8,611 nucleotides of DNA. Origin: an uncultured Acidobacteriota bacterium. GTDB lineage: Bacteria > Acidobacteriota > Blastocatellia > RBC074. The notes under the pieces are model-generated. The model saw nothing but the letters and a program-made list of their open reading frames with translations. It was not told where the DNA came from and made no database searches. A program made the position numbers and the translations under genes. Shown here piece after piece: positions 1 to 8,611 of the stretch. The stretch covers positions 1-8,611 of the forward strand of contig CALBSU010000547.1 of NCBI GenBank assembly GCA_937967285.1, written 5' to 3'. The stretch's first letter is position 1. Every line of letters begins with the position of its first letter.

Positions 1-365
1 TTGTCCTTGAGCTGATCCTGTTCGCGCGTCCACTGATCGTAGCGGACCTGCTGTTCGGCCGAGAGTATCTCACGAACGCGGGAGCGCGCATCGTCGCGGA
101 TGGCGATGAACTGAGGCCTCACCTGATTGCGCATCTTCTCGTAGCGGGAGATGGTTTCGTCGACGATCGCTTCGATCCGTTCCTTCTGGCCGGGCTCCAG
201 GCCGACCTTCTCGGAGAGCTCGTCGATGATCTCCGCGGTGGTGTCGAGCTGGCGCGGCGCCGACTGCTGCGTCCAAAGGTACTGCCCCGAACCGCCGACG
301 ATAACCCCGAGAACGAACGTCGTCAGAATTATCAGATGCGCCTTGCCCTTATTCGTCAAAGCCAT
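1..365 (-). CDS. Spy/LTXXQ-like periplasmic (heavy-metal sensor type) protein, 3' end outside the window
   Basis: The first 121 residues are present; the C-terminus lies beyond base 1. Residues 1-10 are short and basic (MALTNKGKAH), followed by one hydrophobic segment at about 11-31 that acts as a membrane anchor or uncleaved signal. The rest is a highly charged, helical stretch. It contains LEPGQK (56-61) and LSAEQQ (101-106), which resemble the LTXXQ repeats of the Spy/CpxP/ZraP group of periplasmic chaperones and metal sensors. The start is the ATG at 365-363: it has a strong AAGGAGG nine bases upstream and overlaps the anti-sigma stop by 17 bases. Such proteins often sit behind an ECF sigma/anti-sigma pair, and here the gene is the third member of that operon. 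The role in envelope or metal stress is inferred from family and context. No cysteine or clear histidine metal site is visible in the part seen. Confidence 0.7.
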   Translation of the reverse strand, partial: MALTNKGKAHLIILTTFVLGVIVGGSGQYLWTQQSAPRQLDTTAEIIDELSEKVGLEPGQKERIEAIVDETISRYEKMRNQVRPQFIAIRDDARSRVREILSAEQQVRYDQWTREQDQLKD

Positions 366-810
366 CGCCGATCGCCTCCTTCTTCGCCTCGCCGGGGATA
401 TTGCCGCTCAGCAAAACCTCATTGACATTGGAGATGGATGAGAGTTCGGTATCGTGGTCCCGCGTAAGGGAGTTCCGGGACCCCCACAACCCCGTCATCA
501 GGAGCAGTACCGCCGCGACCGCGCCGAAGGCTATCAGCCAGCCTCGCAGCGCCAGTATCGCGGACTCCCAGGAACCCGCCCCCTGATCATGCAGTTCGCC
601 GATCCTGGCGCGAATCCGCGACATCAGAAACGGCGAGACGGCCTGCAGGTCATCGCCCCGCATTCCGGACCGGATCATCATCGATGTCAGCCTCTCGCCG
701 GCCACGCTGCGACGGCAGTTTTGGCAACGCTCGACATGTCGCCGAACCTCTGCGGATTCCAGCGAATCCGGGGCGAAGAGGATCTTCCTTTTGATATCTC
801 TACAGTTCAT
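349..810 (-). CDS. Membrane-anchored anti-sigma factor with ZAS zinc-finger motif
   Basis: This 153-residue protein is read as the partner of the ECF sigma factor encoded just upstream. The N-terminal cytoplasmic part holds HVERCQNC (H25, C29, C32), the Hx3Cx2C signature of zinc-binding anti-sigma (ZAS) domains. C3 is a plausible fourth ligand. A single membrane segment spans about residues 91-109 (WLIAFGAVAAVLLLMTGLW), leaving roughly 40 residues on the far side of the membrane, too few for a large sensor domain. Its ATG lies inside the last codons of the sigma gene (11-base overlap), suggesting translational coupling and matched dosage. Its own stop overlaps the start of the Spy-like gene. 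The family mode of action is to hold the sigma factor at the membrane until a stress signal releases it. Whether release here is by redox, proteolysis or metal cannot be read from the sequence. Confidence 0.85.
   Translation of the reverse strand: MNCRDIKRKILFAPDSLESAEVRRHVERCQNCRRSVAGERLTSMMIRSGMRGDDLQAVSPFLMSRIRARIGELHDQGAGSWESAILALRGWLIAFGAVAAVLLLMTGLWGSRNSLTRDHDTELSSISNVNEVLLSGNIPGEAKKEAIGDGFDE
375..381 (-). promoter_or_regulatory. Strong Shine-Dalgarno for the Spy-like gene
   Basis: On the minus strand AAGGAGG lies nine bases before the ATG at 365-363 and inside the end of the anti-sigma reading frame. It fixes the start of the third gene and shows that this gene is translated independently despite the 17-base overlap. 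Confidence 0.75.
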
Positions 811-1480
811 TCTTTCTGCTTTCCGCTCTCTTTTCCGACAACATGAGCCGGTTCAAAGCCCGGCGCATGGCATGACGGGCCCTGAAAGCCCTGATCTTGA
901 CCTTTGCTTCCGACCATCCGAGCATGGCCGAAATCTCCCGAACCGAATTGTCGTCGCCGTGCAGCAGGATTAGTATCACCCTGTCCTCTGGCTGAAGCTG
1001 ATCCAGCAGCTTGCCGGCGATCTCGCTCGCGCGCTCCCGCTCCATCTGATCCAGGTGTATCTCGAACGCAGGCTTGGCCAGCTTGTTCTCGATCCATGAT
1101 CCCTCGTCCTCGGTCAGTTCCGTGATCAGCGATTCGTTACGCTTCCTGCGTCGTCGCAACTCGTCATAACAGTTGTTGACCGCAATCCTCGCCAGCCACT
1201 GCTCGAAAGACGCTCCGCGCCGGTAACTCGACAAGGAAAAGTAGACCTTGGCGAACGTCTCCTGGATGATGTCCTCAACCGTCTCAGGCGATCTGAAAAA
1301 ATGGCGCGCAATGCTGAAGACTCGCCTCTGATGCCTCCTGACCAGTATCTCGAACGATTCCTCGCTCCCGCCCAGAACCTGCTCGATCAGCGTATCGTCG
1401 TCGACAGACCCCTTCGAAGCAGGGAAGTCGCTCGCCCCTTCATACGTCGCTCCGGCTGTCTGTGAATCGCTCAATGTCAT
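800..1480 (-). CDS. ECF (sigma-70 family, group 4) RNA polymerase sigma factor
   Basis: This 226-residue protein has both ECF domains. Region 2 covers about 43-112 and includes the DIIQETFAKVY helix (70-80) and the acidic/aromatic -10 recognition part ending in FEQWLARIAVNNCYDELRRR. Region 4 covers about 152-210 with the helix-turn-helix VREISAMLGWSEAKVKIRAF (180-199) for -35 recognition. Region 3 is absent, as expected of group 4. A non-conserved acidic N-terminus of about 30 residues precedes region 2. The start is the ATG at 1480-1478; the upstream GGGAT is only a weak ribosome site, so a later start is possible but no better one is evident. It is the first gene of the sigma/anti-sigma/Spy-like operon and probably controls its own transcription, as many ECF factors do. 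The target regulon is unknown but is likely envelope-related given its partners. Confidence 0.92.
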   Translation of the reverse strand: MTLSDSQTAGATYEGASDFPASKGSVDDDTLIEQVLGGSEESFEILVRRHQRRVFSIARHFFRSPETVEDIIQETFAKVYFSLSSYRRGASFEQWLARIAVNNCYDELRRRRKRNESLITELTEDEGSWIENKLAKPAFEIHLDQMERERASEIAGKLLDQLQPEDRVILILLHGDDNSVREISAMLGWSEAKVKIRAFRARHAMRRALNRLMLSEKRAESRKNEL

Positions 1481-1502
1481 CGCCCGGATCCCGATCGTTG
1501 CC

Positions 1503-1518
1503 GTTTCGCTTCCGAAAC
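1503..1518. repeat. Short perfect palindrome in the sigma-gene leader
   Basis: GTTTCG at 1503-1508 and CGAAAC at 1513-1518 form a perfect 6-base inverted repeat around a 4-base loop, starting 22 bases upstream of the sigma-factor ATG. It lies at or just beyond the candidate transcription start of the sigma operon, so it could be an operator or a small hairpin in the leader. It is short enough that chance is a real alternative. Confidence 0.35.
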
Positions 1519-1545
1519 ATTATCTTGCCTCTGAAATGCAAGTTG
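1519..1545 (-). promoter_or_regulatory. Candidate promoter of the ECF sigma operon
   Basis: Read on the minus strand there is CAACTT (1545-1540), a 15-base spacer, then GATAAT (1524-1519). The CAACTT block resembles the AAC-containing -35 element of ECF promoters, and GATAAT is close to a housekeeping -10. The predicted start falls about 30 bases ahead of the sigma ATG. Only the position and these partial matches support it. Confidence 0.28.
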
Positions 1546-1559
1546 TGTTATTGTTACGC

Positions 1560-1604
1560 AGTATAAAGTAGAAAGTATAAAGTAGAAAGTAATTTATACT
1601 TTCC
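1560..1604. repeat. A-rich heptameric repeat element, copy 1, with inverted repeat
   Basis: A 14-base unit, AGTATAAAGTAGAA, occurs twice head to tail (1560-1573 and 1574-1587). GAAAGTATAAA (1571-1581) and TTTATACTTTC (1593-1603) form a perfect 11-base inverted repeat with an 11-base loop. The unit splits into heptamers AGTATAA/AGTAGAA, the same word family as the larger element at 2637-2708 on the other side of the XRE-ImmA pair. It occupies the divergent intergenic region between the sigma operon and the XRE gene, about 70 bases before the XRE start. It could be a member of an interspersed repeat family, a hairpin insulating the two operons, or, less likely, an operator. Confidence 0.8.
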
Positions 1605-1672
1605 GGCAGAATTGCGGTTAGAGGATTTTAAATCATAGATAAGAAAAGACTTAATCACATCAATGGGCAAAT

Positions 1673-2065
1673 ATGGAGAATCTGACAGAACAGAAAATGG
1701 AAGCAGTGGTCGATGTGGAGGAGCTGGGCAGGTACATCAAGCGGAAGCGTGAGACGGAGCGGCTGTCGCTGAGGGCGGTCGCCCGGCTGACAGACGTCAG
1801 CGCCTCGACATTATCGCGGATCGAGAACGGGACCGGAGTGCCGGACACGCCGACTCTGGCGCGCATCGCTCGGTGGGCGAAGTTTCCGCTCGAACGCTTT
1901 ATGGCGGGTCGCGCGACCGTCGAGCCTCCAGTGGTCTATCACCCAATGGAATCGACGCCCGATATCGTCGAGGCGCACCTGCGGGCCGACAAGAACCTGA
2001 CGCCTGAGACCGCCAATGCGCTGGCCGAACTCTTCCGCGTCGCCTATAACCAGTTTAAAAAGTAG
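1673..2065 (+). CDS. XRE-family helix-turn-helix repressor paired with an ImmA/IrrE-like protein
   Basis: This 130-residue protein has a Cro/cI-type helix-turn-helix at about 18-74, with scaffold helix LSLRAVARLTDVS (31-43) and recognition helix ASTLSRIENG (44-53). The C-terminal part (about 92-130) is a short helical tail rich in charged residues, including VEAHLRADKNL (99-109), which may serve dimerisation. The next gene begins three bases after its stop, so the two are one operon. In known XRE/ImmA-family pairs (ImmR/ImmA of ICEBs1, DdrO/IrrE of Deinococcus) the repressor is cleaved or inactivated by its partner after DNA damage or another signal; a similar switch is inferred here. The ATG at 1673 lacks a clear ribosome site, and the methionine at codon 9 is an alternative start. 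The gene ends in Lys-Lys-TAG followed directly by a second TAG. Confidence 0.85.
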   Translation: MENLTEQKMEAVVDVEELGRYIKRKRETERLSLRAVARLTDVSASTLSRIENGTGVPDTPTLARIARWAKFPLERFMAGRATVEPPVVYHPMESTPDIVEAHLRADKNLTPETANALAELFRVAYNQFKK

Positions 2066-2068
2066 TAG

Positions 2069-2712
<644 letters not shown>

Positions 2713-2778
2713 CGCACATAAGATCTATTATCAGACGCACCAGGTGTGGTGACCCGGGTTGGTCGAGGCCTTCTTCCC

Positions 2779-4335
2779 CTACTTTTTCGGTGATTTGGCT
2801 GGGAACCATCTCCACACGTCACGATATCGGTAAGCCATAAAAATTCCCATGACGGTCATACCGACGACGTGTGCATACAACGGATAGGTCAACGTCAATG
2901 TATAGTTATTCGCCGCCTCGACGTCGACGAACTGCCCGATAACATGGATGTACAGCAGCAGGCCGAGTCCGACCAGGCCCAGGCTGAAGACCATGAATGA
3001 GGCCAGCCTGCCGCTGCGCCTGGTGAGTGCGCGCAGCATGAGCAGAAGCAAGACACCCAACAAAGGCAACGAGATCGCAGTGGCGGTCAATCCCGCTATG
3101 AATCCCTTGCGATTCTTGAGCCCGCTGTCAACGATGCTGCCCAGCGTGAAGATTCCGAGCAGCAGCAGGAAGTAGTACATGCTCATAATGATGGGCGGCA
3201 TAACCAAACGGTTTCCCGCCGGGCGCACGCCCAGGGCCGCCAGCAACCTGTCCGGATGCGGCAGGAGCCTGGCCATGGCGTCCAGATTCCTCACCCCGCC
3301 TCGAAAGTCTATCCTTTGGATCTTCGATAATTTCTCGGCAGGCTGGCAGGTCTGCAGCATGACCGGATAGACTACTTGTCGTTCGGGGTTGGCTTCGGTG
3401 TCCTGCTTGTATCCGGAGAGCAAAACGAAGACCGCTTTTGCAGTCTCGATCTCCATGGCGCGCGGATGACCGAGTTCCTGAAACTTCCGTACCATTTCAT
3501 CCGCCACACGTCGATCCTGCGGGGCATGATCGATGAAGAAGGCGACCGGCAGGGGCGCCTCTTCCCCCGGATGATATGGATTTGCGAATTTCGTCAGGCA
3601 GGCCTGCGGCTTGCCCCAGCGCTGCATTCCCCGCGATCTCAGGACCAGAGCCAGAGTCGGCGCCGCCAACAACGAAAGCAGAAATAAGCCGACCAACAGC
3701 CAATCGTCGGGCAAGCGGGTGATGATGGTCAAGGCGAGCGAGATGGGCAGGAGCCAGAGCGCTGCCTGCACCTGCGTGATGTTGTAGTCCCGCTTGAATA
3801 TTCGATACGGCAGTGTCAGCAGAAAGAAAGGCACGAAGATCGTCCACCACGCAGGCAGCGAGAGGAGTGCTGTCAAAACGCTCAGCCAGAAAGCCCGCCA
3901 GACGATCGAGGGAACCCTGAATCCCGTCTCGGGCACGGGGTGCTCTTCCTCCTCGCGCGCCTTCACCTGGCGAACCAGTTCCACCATGGCGTCATCGTAC
4001 TTGCCTCGGAAATCGACCCATTCGTACTTCTCGAGCACCTCGGGCAGTTCGACCGCCTCGAAGATCAGCAGCATGATCCTCTTCCCTTCCATCTCGACCA
4101 CGCGCTGCCACTCGAATTCGACGTACTTCGAGGCCATCGAGGACTTCGAGACCACCAGCAGGATGACATCTGACCGGTCGACGCCTTGTTCGATCTGCCT
4201 GGCCCACGGGGTGCCCGGCACCAGGCTCCGATAATCGAGCCAGATCTCGAAACCCTCCTTCTCTAGCTGATGCGCAAGCTCATCGACAAATCCGACCTCC
4301 TGCCGCGAATAGCTGATGAATACGTTGTTCTTCAC
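2779..4335 (-). CDS. TIR-domain membrane protein with a second, degenerate TIR-like domain
   Basis: This is a 518-residue protein. Residues 4-122 form a TIR domain: VFISYSRQE (5-13, beta A/box 1), FEIWLDYR (29-36), LVPGTPW (38-44, BB-loop region), SDVILLVVS (55-63) and SKYVEFEW (69-76), where E75 occupies the place of the catalytic glutamate of NADase-type TIRs. YEWVDFRGKYDDAM (104-117) closes the fold. A membrane block of three to four segments follows (about 148-232). Residues 262-368 then repeat the TIR pattern in shortened form: VAFFIDHAPQD (264-274), AKAVFVLLSG (299-308), YPVML (323-327) and IQRIDFRG (339-346). The BB-loop and E75-bearing stretches are reduced or missing. Four further membrane segments lie at about 382-402, 411-433, 445-466 and 481-502. 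The start is GTG (see the ribosome site). Family knowledge suggests NAD+ cleavage or signalling, possibly anti-phage; no known defence partner is adjacent. Confidence 0.85.
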   Translation of the reverse strand: MKNNVFISYSRQEVGFVDELAHQLEKEGFEIWLDYRSLVPGTPWARQIEQGVDRSDVILLVVSKSSMASKYVEFEWQRVVEMEGKRIMLLIFEAVELPEVLEKYEWVDFRGKYDDAMVELVRQVKAREEEEHPVPETGFRVPSIVWRAFWLSVLTALLSLPAWWTIFVPFFLLTLPYRIFKRDYNITQVQAALWLLPISLALTIITRLPDDWLLVGLFLLSLLAAPTLALVLRSRGMQRWGKPQACLTKFANPYHPGEEAPLPVAFFIDHAPQDRRVADEMVRKFQELGHPRAMEIETAKAVFVLLSGYKQDTEANPERQVVYPVMLQTCQPAEKLSKIQRIDFRGGVRNLDAMARLLPHPDRLLAALGVRPAGNRLVMPPIIMSMYYFLLLLGIFTLGSIVDSGLKNRKGFIAGLTATAISLPLLGVLLLLMLRALTRRSGRLASFMVFSLGLVGLGLLLYIHVIGQFVDVEAANNYTLTLTYPLYAHVVGMTVMGIFMAYRYRDVWRWFPAKSPKK

Positions 4336-4339
4336 ATAG

Positions 4340-4345
4340 CCTCCT
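4340..4345 (-). promoter_or_regulatory. Shine-Dalgarno selecting a GTG start for the TIR gene
   Basis: On the minus strand AGGAGG lies four bases before GTG at 4335-4333. An ATG two bases earlier (4337-4335) is followed immediately by TGA in its own frame, so it cannot start this gene. The GTG is therefore the only start consistent with the box 1 sequence that follows at once. Confidence 0.7.
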
Positions 4346-4390
4346 GATTCTCAACGCCAGGGACGCCTGTTACTGCCAGCAACGCGGAGT

Positions 4391-4425
4391 TGACCATCGA
4401 CCGATGTGCTGTGAGCCGATGGTCA
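4391..4425. promoter_or_regulatory. Perfect 9-base inverted repeat upstream of the TIR gene (candidate operator or leader hairpin)
   Basis: TGACCATCG (4391-4399) and CGATGGTCA (4417-4425) are exact reverse complements separated by 17 bases. The centre is about 73 bases upstream of the TIR GTG, within the 257-base region between the divergent TIR and lptFG genes. The spacing would suit a dimeric repressor binding two half sites or a hairpin in the TIR leader. No protein can be assigned to it. Confidence 0.45.
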
Positions 4426-4546
4426 CGGGAGTGAAGAGGATATGCCCGACGACAGCCGCGACTGAAGACAGGCTCGCCGGCACAGTGCGAAGCGTTTCGA
4501 TCAGGTCAGCCTCGCCGTTGTGGCCGAAATCGGATTGTTCGTCTGA

Positions 4547-4581
4547 CCGGATTGTGTGGTCCTGACATCCGGCATTATACT
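4547..4581 (+). promoter_or_regulatory. Candidate promoter of lptFG with overlapping symmetric sequence
   Basis: TTGTGT (4552-4557) and TATACT (4576-4581) are separated by 18 bases. The -10 matches the consensus at five of six positions and the -35 at only three. The expected start, about 4588, is only about five bases before the lptFG ATG at 4593, so the message would have almost no leader. CCGGAT (4547-4552) and ATCCGG (4567-4572) form an inverted repeat across the promoter, and CGGATTGT occurs directly repeated at 4531-4538 and 4548-4555, so a regulator could bind here. The minus strand also reads TATAAT at 4579-4574, a possible overlapping -10 for the divergent TIR gene. Confidence 0.4.
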
Positions 4582-4592
4582 ATATCTTCATT

Positions 4593-7010
<2,418 letters not shown>

Positions 7011-7017
7011 AAATCAC

Positions 7018-8607
7018 ATGATCAGAAGAAAACTGCTCTTAACTAAATCTCTTATATTGCTATGCTTATTCACCACGACCATGAGACTTCCGGGAATTCA
7101 ACCGACCGTTACGGCGGAGGTTTTGCATAGCGCAGACGAAAAAACTGATGCGCTTCTGGCCACGCGCTGGCTGTGGAAGAGCTATATGTCCGCGGATCAG
7201 ACCACTGTAAATATCGAAAACCCGGACAGGTATATTCTTCAATTCAATGCTGACGGTTCGCTCAATATAACTGCCGACTGCAACCGCGTCATCGCCGGCT
7301 ATAAGTTCACTGTCCCGAATATCTCGATCACACCGGGGCCGGCCACGCTTGCGGCCTGCCCGCCCGGTTCGAAGGGCGATCTGTTTGTCGACCTGCTGGG
7401 CCGGGCTGACCAGATCTTCGTCCGGGGAATGATGCTGATCGTTATACTGAAGGACAAAGGGACGCTCACGTTCAGCGCGCCGACGCTGGTCGATCGATGC
7501 GGTAAGAATGCGGTCTCGATCAATGCCCTCGACAACGGGCTCGATCCGGCGACGACAGATCAGCTCGACAAGGTACTGGTCGGCTTCGTCGAGAGTGGAA
7601 CACGGCCCGCGCCCGGCGCCTCGCTGCTGGTGATCACTCCCGCCGGCCGGTATTTCAAATCCGTCGGCGTGGCGGATATCTCGACCTGTGAGCCGTTGAA
7701 GGCCGATTCGAACTATCAGATCGGCAGCAATACAAAGATGATGACTTCGTCAATCATCTATCAGTTGCAGGAGAGCGGAAGGCTGCGAACCTCGGACCGG
7801 CTCAGCCGATGGCTGCCGGACCTGGCCGCCAGACTGCCGGGCGGAAATGAGATCACGATTGAGATGCTGCTGACTCACACCAGCGGCCTGTCCGATTATT
7901 TCGAGATCGAGACTGAAGGAGGCAAGATCTCATCCGGCACGCAAAACCGCAAGATGCTGACCCGGGCATTCACTCCGTTCGAGCTTGTCGAACTTGTTGC
8001 CGCTGACGGCAAGCAGCTCTTCAAGCCCGGCGAAAAGGGCAAATGGGCATACAGCAACACCGGCTACATCCTGCTCGGTCTGATTATCGAAAAGGCGACC
8101 GGCAGGTCTTACGAGGAGAACCTGCGCGAGCGGATATTCAAGCCGCTGGGGTTGAAGACGGCCTATCTTCAAAGGGGAGGTCCGGTGGCCGGTTCCCTGC
8201 CGCAGTCATATTACATGCCGCCATTCACGTTCAGCACTCGTGACTGGAACGCCAGTCAGGGCTGGTCGGCCGGCGCCGTGGTCATGACTTCCACTGATTT
8301 CTCTGTTTTTCTCAAGGCGCTGTTCACGGGAAAGCTTTTCAGGAGCAAGCGGACTCTGGATCTCATGCTTGGGATACCGGCCGCCGGCATCGGCGTCCTC
8401 GGCGTAGGTACGAAGTACGGCCATGGAATGCTCGAGAACAAGGGAGTCCTCGGGCACGGCGGTGAGACGCTCGGCTTTCAGAGCGACGGCGGTTACATCC
8501 CGGGCAAGGATGTGACGATCGTCATGTGGGCGAACAGCGCACAGAATAATGTCAATCGTCTGACGGTCCCGATCATTGCCGGCATTGTGACCGGCGAGCG
8601 TAAATGA
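7018..8607 (+). CDS. Exported META domain-beta-lactamase-family serine hydrolase
   Basis: This 529-residue protein starts with a basic-hydrophobic signal sequence (RRK..K, then SLILLCLFTTT), probably cut near residue 33 (TVTA); LILLC does not fit a lipobox. Residues about 46-155 form a META/HslJ-like domain (WLWKSYM, YILQFNADGSLNITADCNRV, PATLAACPPGS) with C88 and C114 available for a disulfide. Residues about 175-525 are a beta-lactamase/class C-type domain (PF00144) with catalytic S237-x-x-K240 (SNTK), Y345-S-N347, and H480-G-G482 in the KTG position. HTSGL (287-291) and the GY.LLGLIIEKATG segment are typical of this family. It is expected in the periplasm or outside the cell. Members include esterases, D-aminopeptidases and DD-peptidases as well as class C lactamases, so antibiotic resistance should not be assumed. 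It lies 7 bases behind lptFG and is probably co-transcribed, with a weak AGGA in the end of lptFG. The stop at 8605-8607 is within the window. Confidence 0.88.
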   Translation: MIRRKLLLTKSLILLCLFTTTMRLPGIQPTVTAEVLHSADEKTDALLATRWLWKSYMSADQTTVNIENPDRYILQFNADGSLNITADCNRVIAGYKFTVPNISITPGPATLAACPPGSKGDLFVDLLGRADQIFVRGMMLIVILKDKGTLTFSAPTLVDRCGKNAVSINALDNGLDPATTDQLDKVLVGFVESGTRPAPGASLLVITPAGRYFKSVGVADISTCEPLKADSNYQIGSNTKMMTSSIIYQLQESGRLRTSDRLSRWLPDLAARLPGGNEITIEMLLTHTSGLSDYFEIETEGGKISSGTQNRKMLTRAFTPFELVELVAADGKQLFKPGEKGKWAYSNTGYILLGLIIEKATGRSYEENLRERIFKPLGLKTAYLQRGGPVAGSLPQSYYMPPFTFSTRDWNASQGWSAGAVVMTSTDFSVFLKALFTGKLFRSKRTLDLMLGIPAAGIGVLGVGTKYGHGMLENKGVLGHGGETLGFQSDGGYIPGKDVTIVMWANSAQNNVNRLTVPIIAGIVTGERK

Positions 8608-8611
8608 CTGC

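Noticed and set aside
1560..1604. Possible CRISPR-like array in the repeated heptamers (also at 2637-2708).
   Set aside because: Units are 7 or 14 bases, directly abutting, with no unique spacers and no cas genes.
2738..2759. CACC/GGTG hairpin and ACCCGGGT palindrome between the big repeat and the TIR gene end.
   Set aside because: Stems of four bases are expected by chance, and no T-run follows on either strand.
2779..4335. Thoeris or another known multi-gene TIR defence system.
   Set aside because: No ThsA-like, SIR2, STING, CBASS or other partner gene is adjacent; the neighbours are an XRE-ImmA pair and lptFG.
7018..7100. Lipoprotein signal in the META-hydrolase N-terminus (LILLC).
   Set aside because: The residue before Cys is Leu, not Gly, Ala or Ser, so it does not fit a lipobox; an ordinary signal peptide is more likely.

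Overview
The window looks like a GC-rich chromosome segment from a Gram-negative (diderm) bacterium. The evidence is an LPS-export permease of the LptF/LptG type, a periplasmic Spy-like protein and an exported beta-lactamase-family enzyme. The single-chain LptF-LptG permease, the ECF sigma/ZAS anti-sigma/Spy-like trio and the A-rich heptameric repeats remind me of Acidobacteriota. That assignment is recollection and inference, not proven by the sequence.

Left block (1-1480, minus strand): three tightly overlapping genes read as an envelope-stress operon in the order ECF sigma factor, membrane anti-sigma factor with a zinc-binding ZAS motif, and a membrane-anchored Spy/LTXXQ-like periplasmic protein cut by the window edge. 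A candidate promoter and a short palindrome lie just upstream of the sigma gene.

Middle block (1560-4335): a plus-strand pair made of an XRE repressor and an ImmA/IrrE-family protein (in which the first histidine of HExxH is replaced by glutamate) is bracketed by two inverted-repeat elements. Both elements are built from the same A-rich heptamer family (AGTAGAA/AGTATAA/AGTAAAA). Convergent to this pair is a minus-strand 518-residue TIR membrane protein that appears to be an internal duplication: TIR, membrane block, shortened degenerate TIR, membrane block. This middle block has the character of an accessory insertion between two envelope operons.

Right block (4593-8607, plus strand): a fused LptF-LptG-type permease of 805 residues is followed 7 bases later by an exported META-domain/beta-lactamase-family hydrolase. 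The permease has a candidate promoter so close to its ATG that the transcript could be leaderless.

The outer blocks both concern the outer membrane and periplasm (stress sensing, LPS transport, an exported hydrolase). The middle block holds a protease/repressor-type switch and a TIR protein that could be a defence or cell-death component. No transposase, integrase, tRNA, rRNA or CRISPR array was seen, and no gene-free stretch exceeds 300 bases.
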